NCBI RefSeq assembly: GCF_001509485.1
Contig: NZ_LLZI01000248.1
Coordinates: 1-42,216 of the forward strand
Source: Streptomyces sp. NRRL F-4489
Lineage (GTDB): Bacteria > Actinomycetota > Actinomycetes > Streptomycetales > Streptomycetaceae
Direction of reading: 5' to 3'
Length of the DNA stretch: 42,216 bases
The notes beneath the pieces were generated by a model. The model saw only the letters and a program-made list of their open reading frames with translations, ran no database searches and was not told the DNA's origin. Positions 42,092 to 42,216 of the stretch are shown here, in pieces. The translations under genes were made by a program, and so were the position numbers. Numbering within the stretch: the stretch's first letter is position 1; every line of letters starts with the position of its first letter.

Positions 42092-42163
42092 AGGCCGTGG
42101 CGGGGATCGAACCCGCGTATCTCGCTTTGCAGGCGAGTCCCTGAACCACTCGGGCACACGGCC
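42092..42163 (-). tRNA. tRNA-Cys (GCA)
   Basis: A 72-base cloverleaf on the minus strand: acceptor GGCCGTG/CACGGCC with discriminator T, D-arm with AGTGGTTCAGG, anticodon stem CTCGC/GCGAG with loop CTGCAAA (anticodon GCA), and T-arm CGGGTTCGATCCCCG. No CCA is encoded. Confidence 0.95.
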
Positions 42164-42182
42164 GGGGTGCGGTGCTGTCCTG

Positions 42183-42213
42183 ACTTTAGGGGGGCGGGTG
42201 GGGGGCCGGGCAA
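42183..42213 (-). promoter_or_regulatory. candidate tRNA-Cys promoter
   Basis: On the minus strand TTGCCC (42213-42208) and TAAAGT (42188-42183) are 19 bases apart, 20 bases before the tRNA 5' end. Confidence 0.5.
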
Positions 42214-42216
42214 GGG

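Noticed and set aside
41219..42216. Long open frame on the plus strand with GGGGGGATCACC before an ATG, opposite the DUF4365 gene
   Set aside because: It is antisense in codon register to DUF4365, runs through the tRNA and off the window, and its translation resembles no protein. High-GC codon bias keeps such antisense frames open.

Overview
The window comes from the conserved core chromosome of a high-GC actinomycete, almost certainly Streptomyces or a close relative. The evidence is very GC-rich codon usage, GTG and TTG starts, TAGxxT-type -10 boxes placed 7-8 nt before start codons (leaderless genes), and a gene order I recall from the S. coelicolor SCO2975 to SCO294x region: pkaA-pkaB-prfB, ftsEX, a CtpA-like protease, smpB-ssrA, narK-nnaR, helR, an ACT-type malic enzyme, hupA, murA and yqgE. 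That synteny is remembered, not searched.

Layout. 1-8.1 kb: a truncated FHA-FtsK/SpoIIIE protein on the minus strand, divergent from two Ser/Thr kinases (pkaA, pkaB), then prfB. 8.4-9.7 kb: a Ser-Gly-Gly-Gln repeat protein with a LAETG sortase signal and a tiny zinc-ribbon membrane protein. 10-13.9 kb: ftsE-ftsX, an S41 protease, smpB and the tmRNA with tag ANTKRDSFALAA. 14-16.3 kb: a divergent MFS/LysR pair directly after the tmRNA. 16.6-20.4 kb: a lipoprotein, then the nitrate module narK-nnaR, each gene preceded by a GlnR-type box. 20.5-24.7 kb: a methyltransferase and a CGNR regulator flanking a 13-bp tandem array, then helR. 24.7-27.1 kb: a probable small RNA, malic enzyme and HU. 27.3-30.5 kb: murA, yqgE and an unknown gene. 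30.6-33.2 kb: a second LysR/MFS divergent pair and a DUF3039 protein. 33.3-41.1 kb: a GH20 hexosaminidase and a three-gene FAD / 2Fe-2S / molybdopterin-type oxidoreductase operon. 41.2-42.2 kb: a lone DUF4365 nuclease-like gene beside tRNA-Cys.

Functional links. prfB, smpB and ssrA serve translation termination and ribosome rescue. ftsEX activates cell-wall hydrolysis, and murA begins peptidoglycan synthesis. narK imports nitrate, and nnaR with GlnR would control assimilation. helR protects or recycles RNA polymerase. The FHA protein is a natural candidate reader of phosphothreonine made by the adjacent kinases, but this is inference.

The most unusual points are: (i) the molybdopterin-type subunit lacks the hallmark glutamate and other cofactor motifs, although its Fe-S and FAD partners look intact; (ii) the 2Fe-2S partner carries a disordered N-terminus of about 645 residues with recurrent TGHW motifs and an His-Gln stretch; (iii) five 13-bp repeats lie upstream of the methyltransferase gene; (iv) a structured small-RNA candidate lies between helR and the malic enzyme gene. 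No complete mobile element, CRISPR array or biosynthetic cluster is visible.
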